From the NCBI RefSeq assembly GCF_004353505.1, contig NZ_SMNQ01000014.1, positions 1 to 64,000 on the forward strand: a DNA stretch of 64,000 bases. Reading direction: 5' to 3'. The stretch comes from Streptomyces sp. WAC05374 (GTDB taxonomy: Bacteria; Actinomycetota; Actinomycetes; Streptomycetales; Streptomycetaceae). Made by a program: the position numbers and the translations under genes. A model generated the notes under the pieces. It searched no databases. It was not told the DNA's origin and saw nothing but the letters and a program-made list of their open reading frames with translations. Shown in pieces: positions 51,265-60,152 of this stretch (the first letter of the stretch is position 1; each line of letters starts with the position of its first letter).

Positions 51265-52647
51265 TCAGACGATGCCGAAGAGTATTCCGGCGCCGAGCAC
51301 CACCAGCGAGGTGAGCGCGGCCCACTTCACGGTGAACCGGGTGTGGTCGCCGAACTCCACCTTGGCCATGCCGACCAGGACGTACACGGCGGGCACCAGC
51401 GGGCTGGACATGTGCAGGGCCTGGCCCACCAGGGAGGCGCGGGCGATCTCCAGCGGTGCGACGCCGTGCGCGGCTCCGGCCTCGGCGAGGACGGGCAGGA
51501 CACCGAAGTAGAAGCCGTCGTTGGACATGAAGTACGTCAGCGGCAGGCTCAGCAGGCCGGTGACGAGCGCCATGTGCGGGCCCATGGCGTCGGGGATGGC
51601 GCCGACGAGCCAGTCGGCCATGTGCTTGACCATGCCGGTGCCGGTGAGGACGCCGGTGAAGACGGCGGCGGCGAAGACCATGCCGGCGACGTTGAGGACG
51701 TTGTCGGCGTGGGCGGCGATGCGGGCCTTCTGGTCGGGCATGTGGGGGAAGTTGACCGTGAGGGCGAGGGCCGCGCCCAGGAGGAAGAGCACCGGGATGG
51801 GCAGCAGCTCCATGATCATGGCGGTGAGCAGGCCCACGGTGAGGGCCGCGTTGAACCAGTACAGCCTGGGGCGGAGGGTGGGGCGGTCCGGGTCGAGTCC
51901 CTGGAAGCCCTCCACGGCCTCCGGCCCGTCCGCGGCGCCGCCGGTGGTGGTGGTCCGGGGACGCTCCTCTCCCCCGCCGGTGGCGACCAGCACGGTCTCG
52001 GTCCGGGGCTCCAGGGCCTCGTCCAGCGCCAGGTACCCGAGACGCTTGCGCTCACGCCGCCCCAGCACGTACGCCAGGGCGAAGACGAAGAGGAGGCCGA
52101 CGCCGAGTGCCGGGATCATCGGGACGAAGATGTCGCCGGCGTCCAGCTTCAGCGCCGTGGCCGCGCGGGCGGTGGGACCGCCCCAGGGCAGGGTGTTCAT
52201 CACGCCGTTGGCGGTGGCGGCCACGCCCGTCATCACGACCAGGCTCATCTTCAGACGCTTGTAGAGCGGGTACATCGCCGACACGGTGATCATGAAGGTG
52301 GTCGAGCCGTCCCCGTCCAGGGAGACGATCGCGGCGAGCACCGCCGTACCGACCACGACCCGCATCGGGTCGGCCTTGCAGAAGCGCAGGATGCCCCGGA
52401 CGATCGGGTCGAAGAGGCCGACGTCGATCATCACGCCGAAGTAGACGATGGCGAACATCAGCATCGCGGCGGTGGGCGCGAGGTTGCCCACGCCCTCGAT
52501 CACGTAGTCGCCGAGCTGTGCGCCCTGTCCGACGAGGACGCAGAAGAGGGCGGGGATGAGGACGAGCGCCGCGATCGGCGACATCTTCTTCATCATGATC
52601 AGGACCAGGAAGGTCGCGATCATGGCGAAGCCGAGGACTGTCAGCAT
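51265..52647 (-). CDS. CitMHS family metal-citrate transporter
   Basis: This 460-residue protein has about 12 hydrophobic helices. It carries the CitMHS pattern LGFAMIATFLVLIMMKKMSPIAALVLIPALFCVL, SLDGDGSTTFMITVSAMYPLYKRL, TLPWGGPTARAATAL and FMSNDGFYFGVLPVL. It imports divalent-metal citrate by proton symport. An Arg/Thr/Gly-rich cytosolic loop lies mid-protein. The ATG at 52645-52647 starts the conserved region. The MFS gene is directly downstream. Confidence 0.93.
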   Translation of the reverse strand: MLTVLGFAMIATFLVLIMMKKMSPIAALVLIPALFCVLVGQGAQLGDYVIEGVGNLAPTAAMLMFAIVYFGVMIDVGLFDPIVRGILRFCKADPMRVVVGTAVLAAIVSLDGDGSTTFMITVSAMYPLYKRLKMSLVVMTGVAATANGVMNTLPWGGPTARAATALKLDAGDIFVPMIPALGVGLLFVFALAYVLGRRERKRLGYLALDEALEPRTETVLVATGGGEERPRTTTTGGAADGPEAVEGFQGLDPDRPTLRPRLYWFNAALTVGLLTAMIMELLPIPVLFLLGAALALTVNFPHMPDQKARIAAHADNVLNVAGMVFAAAVFTGVLTGTGMVKHMADWLVGAIPDAMGPHMALVTGLLSLPLTYFMSNDGFYFGVLPVLAEAGAAHGVAPLEIARASLVGQALHMSSPLVPAVYVLVGMAKVEFGDHTRFTVKWAALTSLVVLGAGILFGIV

Positions 52648-52766
52648 GGAGGACACCTAACGTTCACCCTTGAACTCCACCGGGGCGGCGGCCCGGATGA
52701 CGTTAGGTGCCTCATTTGGCGCTTAACAAGATGTTGACGCGTGAGCAATACGAGCAAAAGCCCAGG

Positions 52767-54962
52767 TCATAGCGCTGGTGATACGTGGACCGGGCAGCCG
52801 TTGAGCACGGCGGTGCCGGACAGCGGGTCGAGCCGGGTCCCGTCCAGGAGCTGGTTGACGTTGACGCCGGGGCGGGCGGCGGCGACCGTCATCCGCGTCC
52901 CTGGCCGGTCGTGTCCCCAGCCGTGCGGGAGGCTCACCACGCCCCTCCGCACGGTGTCGGTGACCTCCACCGGGACCGTCAGCTCCCCGCCCTCGGCCTT
53001 GACCCGGGCGGGCGCGCCGTCGGTGAGGCCGAGGCGGGCCGCGTCGTCGGGGTGGACCTGGAGGGTGCAGGTGTTGGTGCCGCCGGTGAGGCCGGGGACG
53101 TTGTGCATCCAGGAGTTGTTGGAGCGCAGGTGGCGGCGGCCGACGAGGACGAGGGGGTCGCCGGGGGCGCCCAGGGCGGCGCGCAGCCGGGGCAGGTCGG
53201 CGGCGATGGGGCCCGGCAGCAGCTCGATCCGGCCGCTTCGGGTCTTGAGGACTTGCGGGACGCGGGACCCCAGCGGGCCGAGGTCGATGCCGTGCGGCGC
53301 CTCCCGGAGCCGGTCCAGGGTCAGGCCGTACGGGCCCAGGCGCAGCATCAGGTCCAGGCGCCGCTCGGCTCCCGTACGGCCGGTGAGGCGGGCCGCGTAC
53401 GCGCGGGGGTCCTCGCCGTGAGCGGGTGAGTGCGGTTCGGTGACGGCCTTGGCGAGGGTGCGTTCGATGACCATGTCGTCGACGGCGCCCGGGTCGGCCC
53501 CGTACATGCCGGTGACGGCCAGGATCAGCCGGGCGTGGATCTCGCACTCGTCCATGCGGCCCGGCTCCAGGGGGACGGGCGCGGGGGTGTAGCGGGCCTG
53601 GTTGCGGACGGCGAAGCCGTTGAACGCGAAGTCGAAGTGGGCGCTCTGCGAGGGCGGCGGCGGGGGCAGGACCACGTCGGCGTGGCGGGAGGTCTCGCCC
53701 AGGTACGGGTCGACGCTCACCATGAAGTCCAGTTGCCCCAGGGCCCGGTCGAGGCGGTCGCCGTCGGGTGCGGAGAGCACGGGGTTGGCGGCGACGGTGA
53801 TGAGCGCGCGGACGCGGCCCTCCCCGGGAGTCTCGATCTCCTCGGCCAGGGCGGCCATGGGCAGTTCGCCCTTCGTCTCCGGGTGGCCCGACACGCGGCT
53901 CGACCAGCGCCCCAGCGTGAAGCCCTTGCCGGGGCCCGTCGGCCGGGGCGCGGGCACGGTGGCGGAGAGCGGGAACAGGGCGCCGCCCGGCCGGTCGAGG
54001 TTGCCGGTGAGGATGTTGAGGACGTCGACGAGCCAGTTGGTGAGGGTGCCGTACGCGACGGTGCTGCCACCGATCCGCCCGTAGACGGCGGCCGAGGGTG
54101 CGGCGGCCAGCTCGCGGGCGAGCTCCCGGACGGTCGCGGCGTCCACGTCGCACGCGGCGGCGACCGCCTCGGGAGTGAACTCCCGTACGGCGGCCTCCAC
54201 TTCCTCGAACCCCTCGACGTGCTCGGCGAGCACCCCCGGGCCGGTGAGGTCCTCGGCGTACAGCACGTGGACGAGGGCGGCGAGGAGCAGGGCGTCCGTG
54301 CCGGGGCGGATGGCGACGTGCCGGTCGGCCAGGCGGGCGGTGCGGGTGCGGCGCGGGTCGACGACGGTGAGGGTGCCGCCGCGCCGGCGCAGCGCCTTGA
54401 GCCTGCCGGGGAAGTCGGGGGCGGTGCACAGGCTGCCGTTGGACTCCACCGGGTTGGCGCCGATCACCAGCAGGTGGGCGGTGGTGTCCAGGTCCGGGAC
54501 GGGGACGGCGAAGGGGTCGCCGAACATCAGCCCGCAGGAGACGTGCTTGGGCATCTGGTCGAGCGTGGAGGCGGTGAACAGGTTGCGGGTGCGCAGGGCG
54601 CCCAGCAGGACGGGCGGGTACAGCGCGCCGGCCATGGTGTGGACGTTGGGGTTGCCGAGGACGACCCCGACGGCGTCGGCGCCGTACTGCTCGACGAGGG
54701 GCGGCACCCGGCGCGCGATCAGGTCGAACGCCTCGTCCCAGGTCGCCTCCCGGAACGCGCCGCCCTCCCGTATCAGGGGCGTGCGGAGCCGGTCCGGGTC
54801 GGCGTCGAGTGCGCCGAACGACGCGCCCTTGGGGCAGATGAACCCCTGGCTGAAGACGTCGTCCCGGTCGCCGCGCGCACCGGTGACGCGGGTGCCGTCG
54901 AGGGTGAGGGTGAGTCCGCAGGTGGCTTCGCAGAGCGGGCAGATGCGGAGGGCGGTGGGCAT
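52767..54962 (-). CDS. Molybdopterin-dependent oxidoreductase with a 4Fe-4S cluster
   Basis: This 731-residue protein has an N-terminal [4Fe-4S] motif, C8-x2-C11-x3-C15-x27-C43 (CPLCEATCG...CPKG). A molybdopterin-guanine-dinucleotide domain follows, with GVVLGNPNVHTMAGALYPP, VIGANPVESNG and TNWLVDVLNILTGNLDRPGGALFP. The C-terminal MopB domain has SWMHNVPGLTGGTNTCTLQVHPDDAARLGL. It resembles formate dehydrogenase/nitrate reductase family members; a Cys at KHVSCGLMFG might be the Mo ligand. The ATG at 54960-54962 follows GGGAGG. No Tat leader, so cytosolic. The substrate is unknown. Confidence 0.92.
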   Translation of the reverse strand: MPTALRICPLCEATCGLTLTLDGTRVTGARGDRDDVFSQGFICPKGASFGALDADPDRLRTPLIREGGAFREATWDEAFDLIARRVPPLVEQYGADAVGVVLGNPNVHTMAGALYPPVLLGALRTRNLFTASTLDQMPKHVSCGLMFGDPFAVPVPDLDTTAHLLVIGANPVESNGSLCTAPDFPGRLKALRRRGGTLTVVDPRRTRTARLADRHVAIRPGTDALLLAALVHVLYAEDLTGPGVLAEHVEGFEEVEAAVREFTPEAVAAACDVDAATVRELARELAAAPSAAVYGRIGGSTVAYGTLTNWLVDVLNILTGNLDRPGGALFPLSATVPAPRPTGPGKGFTLGRWSSRVSGHPETKGELPMAALAEEIETPGEGRVRALITVAANPVLSAPDGDRLDRALGQLDFMVSVDPYLGETSRHADVVLPPPPPSQSAHFDFAFNGFAVRNQARYTPAPVPLEPGRMDECEIHARLILAVTGMYGADPGAVDDMVIERTLAKAVTEPHSPAHGEDPRAYAARLTGRTGAERRLDLMLRLGPYGLTLDRLREAPHGIDLGPLGSRVPQVLKTRSGRIELLPGPIAADLPRLRAALGAPGDPLVLVGRRHLRSNNSWMHNVPGLTGGTNTCTLQVHPDDAARLGLTDGAPARVKAEGGELTVPVEVTDTVRRGVVSLPHGWGHDRPGTRMTVAAARPGVNVNQLLDGTRLDPLSGTAVLNGCPVHVSPAL

Positions 54963-55013
54963 GGGGCCTCCCGGGGCGGCGGCGTTGACGGGGACGCGCG
55001 GACCCCGCCGAGC

Positions 55014-55031
55014 ATACCGACCGGTAGGCAT
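55014..55031. promoter_or_regulatory. ATACCGACCGGTAGGCAT-type palindrome upstream of the Mo oxidoreductase
   Basis: The 12-base palindrome TACCGACCGGTA is embedded in AGCATACC...GGCATGCT arms (7 of 8 bases match across them). It lies 50-70 bp upstream of the oxidoreductase start. The core ATACCGACYGGT is shared with 28371 and 35788. A TetR gene ends 190 bp upstream and may act here. Confidence 0.5.
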
Positions 55032-55114
55032 GCTGGCGATGGTCCGGAGCGGACGCATGCGGCGGGGCTGACCGGCCGGCCGGCTCGGCCCGGAGGGGAG
55101 GGGTGGGGCGGGCG

Positions 55115-55216
55115 GACGGGCGCCGGTCGGGTCCGCCCCGAGGACCGGCGCGGGGCGCGCTTACAAGAGGACGGGCGCCGGGTCGGATCCGGTCCGCCCC
55201 GAGGACCGGCGCGGGG
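55115..55216. repeat. Direct repeat between the Mo oxidoreductase and TetR
   Basis: A segment of about 41-47 bases containing gacgggcgccgg, gtccgccccg and aggaccggcgcgggg occurs at about 55115-55155 and again at about 55170-55216, separated by cgcgcttacaaga. The region is non-coding, and the second copy has a 6-base insertion. I see no third copy. Confidence 0.75.
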
Positions 55217-55219
55217 GGT

Positions 55220-55867
55220 TCAGTCCGGGAGGACCGGTGCCAGATAGGCCCGCAGCAGGGCGCGGGTCTCGTCGATGAGCTCCTGGTCCCCGGGTGGTCC
55301 GGCCCGGAAGGCGAGCTGGAGCAGCGCGTCGGTGGCCTCGACGGCCACGAGCACCTTGCGGCGCAGGGTGGCGTCGGCGGTGCGACCGAGGTGGGCGGCG
55401 AGCAGTCCGCAGATCCGGTCGGCGACGAGGTGGTTGACGAGGTGGTCGGCCGCGCCGTCCGGGCCGCCGGCGGAGCCCTCCCCCGGGTCCGCGGCCGACA
55501 CGGGTACGCCGAAGTCGACGAGCCCGAAGCCGGGGACGGTGCGCTTCATGGCCAGGTACTCGTCGAGGACGACGTCGACCACGGGGCCACGCGGCGGGCC
55601 GGCGAGGCGGGCCGCCACGCGCTCGGCGTAACGGTCGAGGTTGCGGTGGGCGAGGGCCGCGGCCATGGCGCGCTTGTTGGAGAAGAAGCGGTAGACCGAT
55701 CCGATCGGCACGCCCGCGCGCACGGCGACGTCGCGGGTGCTCAGCTCCTCGTAACCGGCCTCTTCGAGGAGTTGTGCGCAGGCGTCGAGGATGCGGGTCA
55801 GACGCTCGGCGCTGCGCCGCTGCACGGGCGTCCGGCGGAGCGGAGGTGGCTCGGGCACGGGGTCCAT
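55220..55867 (-). CDS. TetR family regulator upstream of the Mo oxidoreductase
   Basis: This 215-residue protein has a TetR helix-turn-helix (RILDACAQLLEEAGYEELSTRDVAVRAGVPIGSVYRFFSNKRAM, about residues 22-68) and a C-terminal ligand domain with AVEATDALLQLAF. I choose the ATG at 55865-55867 (MDPVPEPPPLRRTP) over an upstream one at 55915. It may control the oxidoreductase, whose promoter holds a TetR-like palindrome. Confidence 0.92.
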   Translation of the reverse strand: MDPVPEPPPLRRTPVQRRSAERLTRILDACAQLLEEAGYEELSTRDVAVRAGVPIGSVYRFFSNKRAMAAALAHRNLDRYAERVAARLAGPPRGPVVDVVLDEYLAMKRTVPGFGLVDFGVPVSAADPGEGSAGGPDGAADHLVNHLVADRICGLLAAHLGRTADATLRRKVLVAVEATDALLQLAFRAGPPGDQELIDETRALLRAYLAPVLPD

Positions 55868-55928
55868 GATGCCGCGCCGCGCCGCCGGAACCGGCGCCCC
55901 TCCGGAATCGTCCAAGGCCCACCCCCCG

Positions 55929-55972
55929 TTGACGTGGGCGTCGCGGAATCCTACGGTCTTCCATAGGATTCC
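55929..55972 (+). promoter_or_regulatory. hmgA promoter with a 9-bp inverted repeat
   Basis: TTGACG at 55929-55934 and TACGGT at 55952-55957 are spaced 17 bases. A perfect inverted repeat, GGAATCCTA at 55945-55953 and TAGGATTCC at 55964-55972 (10-base spacer), straddles the -10 box and predicted start site. It is ideally placed for a repressor of homogentisate degradation. Confidence 0.7.
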
Positions 55973-56004
55973 ATTGGGGCAGGCCGAGCGAGGAGCGGGC
56001 GACG

Positions 56005-57339
56005 ATGACGACGGACGGCACCGGGCAGGCGCGTGAGGACGCGAGGAAGATCGCCGAGGCGCTGGAGTACTCCTCCGGCTTCGGCAACGAGCACAGCTCC
56101 GAGGCCGTGCCGGGCGCCCTGCCGCTCGGCCGGAACTCGCCCCAGCGCGCCCCGCTGGGGCTGTACGCCGAGCAGCTCAGCGGCTCCGCGTTCACCGAGC
56201 CACGCGCCCACAACCGCCGCTCGTGGCTCTACCGCGTCCGCCCCTCGGCCGCGCACCCGGGCTTCACGCGCACCGGCAACGGCGCCCTGCGCACCGCGCC
56301 CTTCACCGAGAGCGTCCCCGACCCCAACCGGCTGCGGTGGAACCCGCTCCCGGACCCGGCGCCCGGCACGGACTGGCTGGCCGGCCTGTGGACGCTCGGC
56401 GGCAACGGCGACGCCACCCAGCGCACCGGCATGGCCGTGCACCTCTACCACGCCAACGCGTCCATGGACCGGGTGTTCAGCGACGCCGACGGGGAACTGC
56501 TGATCGTCCCGGAGCGCGGTGGCCTGCTGCTCCGCACCGAGCTGGGCCTGCTGGCCGCCCGCCCCGGCGAGGTCGCACTGATCCCGCGCGGGATCCGCTT
56601 CCGCGTCGAACTGCTCGACGAGACCGCCCGCGGCTACGTCTGCGAGAACTACGGGCAGCCCTTCCAGCTCCCCGACCTGGGCCCGATCGGCGCCAACGGC
56701 CTGGCCAACCCGCGCGACTTCCGGGCGCCCGTCGCCGCCTACGAGGACGTGGAGGGCGAGGTGGAGGTGGTGAACAAGTTCTGCGGCAACCTGTGGACCG
56801 CGACCTACGGCCACTCCCCGCTCGACGTCGTCGCCTGGCACGGCAACCACGTCCCGTACGTCTACGACCTGCGCACCTTCAACGTCATCGGGACGATCTC
56901 GTACGACCACCCCGACCCGTCGATCTTCACGGTGCTCACCTCGCCGTCCGACACCCCGGGGCTCGCGGGCGTCGACTTCGTCGTCTTCGCGCCGCGCTGG
57001 CTGGTCGGCGAGGACACCTTCCGCCCGCCGTACTTCCACCGCAACGTGATGAGCGAGTACATGGGCCTGATCGAGGGCGCGTACGACGCCAAGGCCGAGG
57101 GGTTCGTGCCCGGCGGCGGCTCGCTGCACAACATGATGTCGGCGCACGGCCCGGACCGCGAGACCTTCGACCGGGCGAGCGCCGCCGAGCTGAAGCCGCA
57201 GAAGATCGACGACGGCCTGGCCTTCATGTTCGAGACCCGCTGGCCGGTCACGGCCACCGCCCAGGCGGCGAACGCCGACCACCTTCAGCGGGGCTACGAC
57301 GACGTATGGCAGGGTCTGGAGCGCCACTTCCGGCCATAA
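56005..57339 (+). CDS. hmgA: Homogentisate 1,2-dioxygenase
   Basis: This 444-residue iron enzyme opens the homogentisate ring to maleylacetoacetate in tyrosine and phenylalanine degradation. It starts MTTDGTGQAREDARKIAEALEYSSGFGNEHSSEA and keeps the core NRRSWLYRVRPSAAH, VHLYHANASMD, RGYVCENYG, AWHGNHVPYVYDLRTFN, DFVVFAPRWL and the metal-binding PPYFHRNVMSEYMGLIEG...HNMMSAHGPD. The length is typical. The ATG at 56005 lies downstream of the 9-bp promoter palindrome. A GntR gene follows 31 bp downstream. Confidence 0.97.
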   Translation: MTTDGTGQAREDARKIAEALEYSSGFGNEHSSEAVPGALPLGRNSPQRAPLGLYAEQLSGSAFTEPRAHNRRSWLYRVRPSAAHPGFTRTGNGALRTAPFTESVPDPNRLRWNPLPDPAPGTDWLAGLWTLGGNGDATQRTGMAVHLYHANASMDRVFSDADGELLIVPERGGLLLRTELGLLAARPGEVALIPRGIRFRVELLDETARGYVCENYGQPFQLPDLGPIGANGLANPRDFRAPVAAYEDVEGEVEVVNKFCGNLWTATYGHSPLDVVAWHGNHVPYVYDLRTFNVIGTISYDHPDPSIFTVLTSPSDTPGLAGVDFVVFAPRWLVGEDTFRPPYFHRNVMSEYMGLIEGAYDAKAEGFVPGGGSLHNMMSAHGPDRETFDRASAAELKPQKIDDGLAFMFETRWPVTATAQAANADHLQRGYDDVWQGLERHFRP

Positions 57340-57370
57340 GCTCGTCAGGCCATCGTCGTACGGAGTTGCC

Positions 57371-58120
57371 GTGACCGCCTTCGCCCCCGACTCGCTGGTC
57401 CTGAACCGCAAGCTCCCGCTGTGGTACCAGGTCTCGCAGTCCCTGCGTGCCTCCATACTCGGCCGCGCGCCGGACGCGTCCCTGCGCCTGCCCACCGAGG
57501 AGCAACTGGCCGCGCACTACGGGGTCAGCGTGCTGACCATGCGGCAGGCGCTGAAGGAACTGGAGGCCGAGGGGCTGATCAGCCGGCACCGGCGGCGCGG
57601 CACCTTCATCGAGCCGGGCGCCCGGCGCAGCGCCCCGCGCCGGCTGCTCGGCTCGATCGACGCGATCGTGGCGCAGCAGTCGGGTGAGCGGACGACGATT
57701 CTCGGCCACGGGGAGGACAAGGTGCCCGGCGACCTCGCCGAGCACTTCCCCGGTCTGACCGACGTGGTCACCTACCGGCGGCTGCGCTGCGACGGCGACA
57801 GCGGCGAGCCGACGAACTGGGCGGAGAACGCGGTGCGTCCCGAGGTCGCGGCCCGGATCGACCTGGCCGACCTGGAGCGCTGGCCGATGACGAAGGTGCT
57901 GCGGGACGCCGTCGGGGTGCGCATCAGCCGGATCACCGACACCGTGGAGGCGCGCCTGGCCGACCCGGAGACGGCCGACCTGCTCCAGGTCCCGCTGCTG
58001 TCGCCGATCCTGCACTACACGGGCGTGACCTACGACGAGGACGGGCGGGTCGTGGACGTGGCCCGCATCCGCTACCGGGGCGACCGGTTCTCCTTCACGG
58101 TCACGGTGGAGGCGGACTGA
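57371..58120 (+). CDS. GntR/HutC family regulator (UTRA domain)
   Basis: This 249-residue protein has an N-terminal GntR helix-turn-helix (LWYQVSQSLRASILGRAPDASLRLPTEEQLAAHYGVSVLTMRQALKELEAEGLI) and a C-terminal UTRA ligand domain with NAVRPEVAARIDLADL and PLLSPILHYTGVTYDEDGRVVDVARIRYRGDRFSF. The GTG at 57371 lies 31 bp after hmgA, so the two are probably cotranscribed. It is a likely regulator of hmgA through the promoter palindrome. Confidence 0.93.
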   Translation: MTAFAPDSLVLNRKLPLWYQVSQSLRASILGRAPDASLRLPTEEQLAAHYGVSVLTMRQALKELEAEGLISRHRRRGTFIEPGARRSAPRRLLGSIDAIVAQQSGERTTILGHGEDKVPGDLAEHFPGLTDVVTYRRLRCDGDSGEPTNWAENAVRPEVAARIDLADLERWPMTKVLRDAVGVRISRITDTVEARLADPETADLLQVPLLSPILHYTGVTYDEDGRVVDVARIRYRGDRFSFTVTVEAD

Positions 58121-58146
58121 GGGCGGTCACTAGCATGCGGCGGGTG

Positions 58147-59334
58147 ATGGAAGACGTGCCGCTGCTGGACGACCTCATGCCCTGGTCCGTGGCGCCGCTG
58201 CGGCTGGGGCGGTCCTGGGTCGTCGCCCCGGACGTGCGCACCCTCAAGTCCCGCTGGGACGCGCTGGTGCGGGCCGAGGGGGACGAGCGGGAGGCGCTGT
58301 TCGGGCCCACCCGGGCGCGTACGCTCACGAGTTCGGTCGCCGCGCTCCCCGGGCAGCGGACCGGGACGGCCCGGTTCGCACGGGAGGCGGGGCCCTGTCC
58401 CCAGCCGGTGCGCCTCGCGCACGGACCGTTCGACGAGCAGTGGCTGCTGCCGGACCACCGGCTGCTGGACGTGGCCCGCCCCGAGCTGTGGCGGGTGGCG
58501 GACGAGCGGCAGTTGTTCGCCGTCGAGCAGGGGTACGTGCCGCAGGCGCCGGGGCCCGCGCTGCTGGTGACGGGCGCGCTGCCGGACGGCCGCTCCCCGG
58601 CCGGGCGCCCGGGCCGCATCCGGCCGCTGTACCGGCGCCCGGGCGGCCGGGAGCCGAACCTCGCGCCGGGGCTGGTGGAGCTGCTGGGCGCGCGGTACGG
58701 CCGCGCGGTCGCGCCCGAGGAGGTGCTGGCCTGGGCGGTGGCCGCCGCCCGCCCCTCCCCCGCCGGGTGCGCCGTCCCGCTGCCCGCCGACCCCGCCGTC
58801 TGGGCGGCCGGCGTGGCGGTGGGGCGCCGGATGACGGACGTCCAGCTCCGTGGCGCGCGGGGCGGTGAGCGGCCCCGGCTGCCCGGTGGTCGGCGCCCCT
58901 ACGTCCGCGCCGCGCTCCCGGCGCGTCCGGCGGCACTGGCGTACGAGGCCGGGGAGGAGACCCTGCTGGTCGGCGACGGCGGCCGGATCGCGCCCGTACC
59001 GGCCGAGGCGTGGGACTACCGGGTGGGCGGGGTGCGGGTGCTGGAGCTGTGGTTCGCGCACCGCACCGCCCCCGCCGGGCCGGGCACCCTGGACGCCGTC
59101 CGCCCGGCCGCCTGGCCCCAGGAGTGGACGTCCGAGCTGCTGGAGCTGATCACGGTGCTGACCCTCCAGGCACAGCTCGAGGAACGGGCCCCGGACCTGT
59201 CCGGCACGGACACCCTCACCCGTGCCTGCCTCCGCGCGGCCGGGGTCCTGCCCGCGCCGGAGGCGGCCCGCCGCCCCGCCTCCGTGCTGGACAGCGAGGA
59301 AGAGGGCCCCGAGGGCCAGCTCGCGCTGCTCTAG
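58147..59334 (+). CDS. Protein resembling the C-terminal region of type ISP restriction/modification enzymes
   Basis: This 395-residue protein begins MEDVPLLDDLMPWSVAPLRLG and includes RTGTARFAREAGPCPQPVRLAHGPFDEQWLLPDHRLLDVARPELWRVADE and RRVRAALPARPAAL-like segments. Streptomyces proteins of this sort are commonly labelled type ISP restriction/modification enzymes, as I remember. No helicase, nuclease or methyltransferase motif (such as NPPY) is visible here, so it is an orphan domain and not a working restriction enzyme. The start may also be the ATG at 58135 or the GTG at 58144. The stop overlaps the convergent TetR stop. Confidence 0.7.
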   Translation: MEDVPLLDDLMPWSVAPLRLGRSWVVAPDVRTLKSRWDALVRAEGDEREALFGPTRARTLTSSVAALPGQRTGTARFAREAGPCPQPVRLAHGPFDEQWLLPDHRLLDVARPELWRVADERQLFAVEQGYVPQAPGPALLVTGALPDGRSPAGRPGRIRPLYRRPGGREPNLAPGLVELLGARYGRAVAPEEVLAWAVAAARPSPAGCAVPLPADPAVWAAGVAVGRRMTDVQLRGARGGERPRLPGGRRPYVRAALPARPAALAYEAGEETLLVGDGGRIAPVPAEAWDYRVGGVRVLELWFAHRTAPAGPGTLDAVRPAAWPQEWTSELLELITVLTLQAQLEERAPDLSGTDTLTRACLRAAGVLPAPEAARRPASVLDSEEEGPEGQLALL

Positions 59335-60089
59335 GACGCGCCTTCCGGACCGCGCCCTGCGGAACCGGAGGACCCGCCCGGGCCGGCGAAGGAGTCCAGC
59401 ACCCGGCGCAGCGTGCGCTCGAAGACCTCGTCCGCGTCGCCCGGTTCGGGCGCCCGGGACAGCAGCGCCGCGAGCCTCGGGTACGCGCCGCTCGACACCT
59501 GGCGCATCAGGTACGCCGTGCGCACGGCCTTCTCGCGCTCCTCCGACCAGGGCAGCCCGCGGCTGCGTTCCGCCATGGCGAGCTCGTTGGCGACGGTGGC
59601 CATGACGGTGCCGTTGACCATCGCGATCAGTTCCATCTTGGTGCCGGGCGGCGCGTCGAGCGGGGCGAGGACGCCCAGGCAGTGCTCCAGGTAACGCAGC
59701 GCGTTGGGGCCGAAGGCGTACGCGGTCGACATCACCCGCGTCAGCCACGGGTGCCGGTACATCAGCGCCCGGGTCTGGTGCCCCAGCTCCAGCATGTCGG
59801 CCCGCCAGTCCCCGCTCGGAGTCCCGGGCAGTTCGTACTCGCCGCTGACCGCGTCGATCATCAGCTCGTACAGGTCCTCCTTGCGCGGCACGTAGTTGTA
59901 GAGCGACATCGTGCCGCAGCCCAGCTCGGCCGCCACGCGCCGCATGGACACCCCGTCGATGCCGTCGGCGTCCGCGATGCGGACCGCCGCCGCCGCGATG
60001 TCCGCGCGGCTGTACGCCGGTCTCGGGCCGCGGCCCGTGCGCTCGGGGCGCGCCCAGATCACTTCCGGTTCGGACGCTCGGCCCGCCAT
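59331..60089 (-). CDS. TetR family repressor of an ABC exporter
   Basis: This 252-residue TetR protein has a short N-terminal extension, the helix-turn-helix AAVRIADADGIDGVSMRRVAAELGCGTMSLYNYVPRKEDLY (about residues 35-74) and a TetR_C ligand domain. The ATG at 60087-60089 follows AGAGGTGG. It is divergent from a DrrA-like ABC ATPase, and two operator copies lie between or just inside the genes, so it most likely represses that exporter and itself. Confidence 0.94.
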   Translation of the reverse strand: MAGRASEPEVIWARPERTGRGPRPAYSRADIAAAAVRIADADGIDGVSMRRVAAELGCGTMSLYNYVPRKEDLYELMIDAVSGEYELPGTPSGDWRADMLELGHQTRALMYRHPWLTRVMSTAYAFGPNALRYLEHCLGVLAPLDAPPGTKMELIAMVNGTVMATVANELAMAERSRGLPWSEEREKAVRTAYLMRQVSSGAYPRLAALLSRAPEPGDADEVFERTLRRVLDSFAGPGGSSGSAGRGPEGAS

Positions 60090-60117
60090 GGATCACCACC
60101 TCTCGCACCATCCTAGT

Positions 60118-60134
60118 TACGTACACCGTACGTA
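60118..60134. promoter_or_regulatory. Operator TACGTAC-ACC-GTACGTA
   Basis: A perfect 7+7 inverted repeat with a 3-base spacer lies 29 bp upstream of the TetR start and 18 bp before the ABC ATPase ATG. A near-perfect second copy follows 43 bases downstream at 60161-60177. Confidence 0.8.
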
Positions 60135-60152
60135 GTGAGGTACGGTCCTCCC

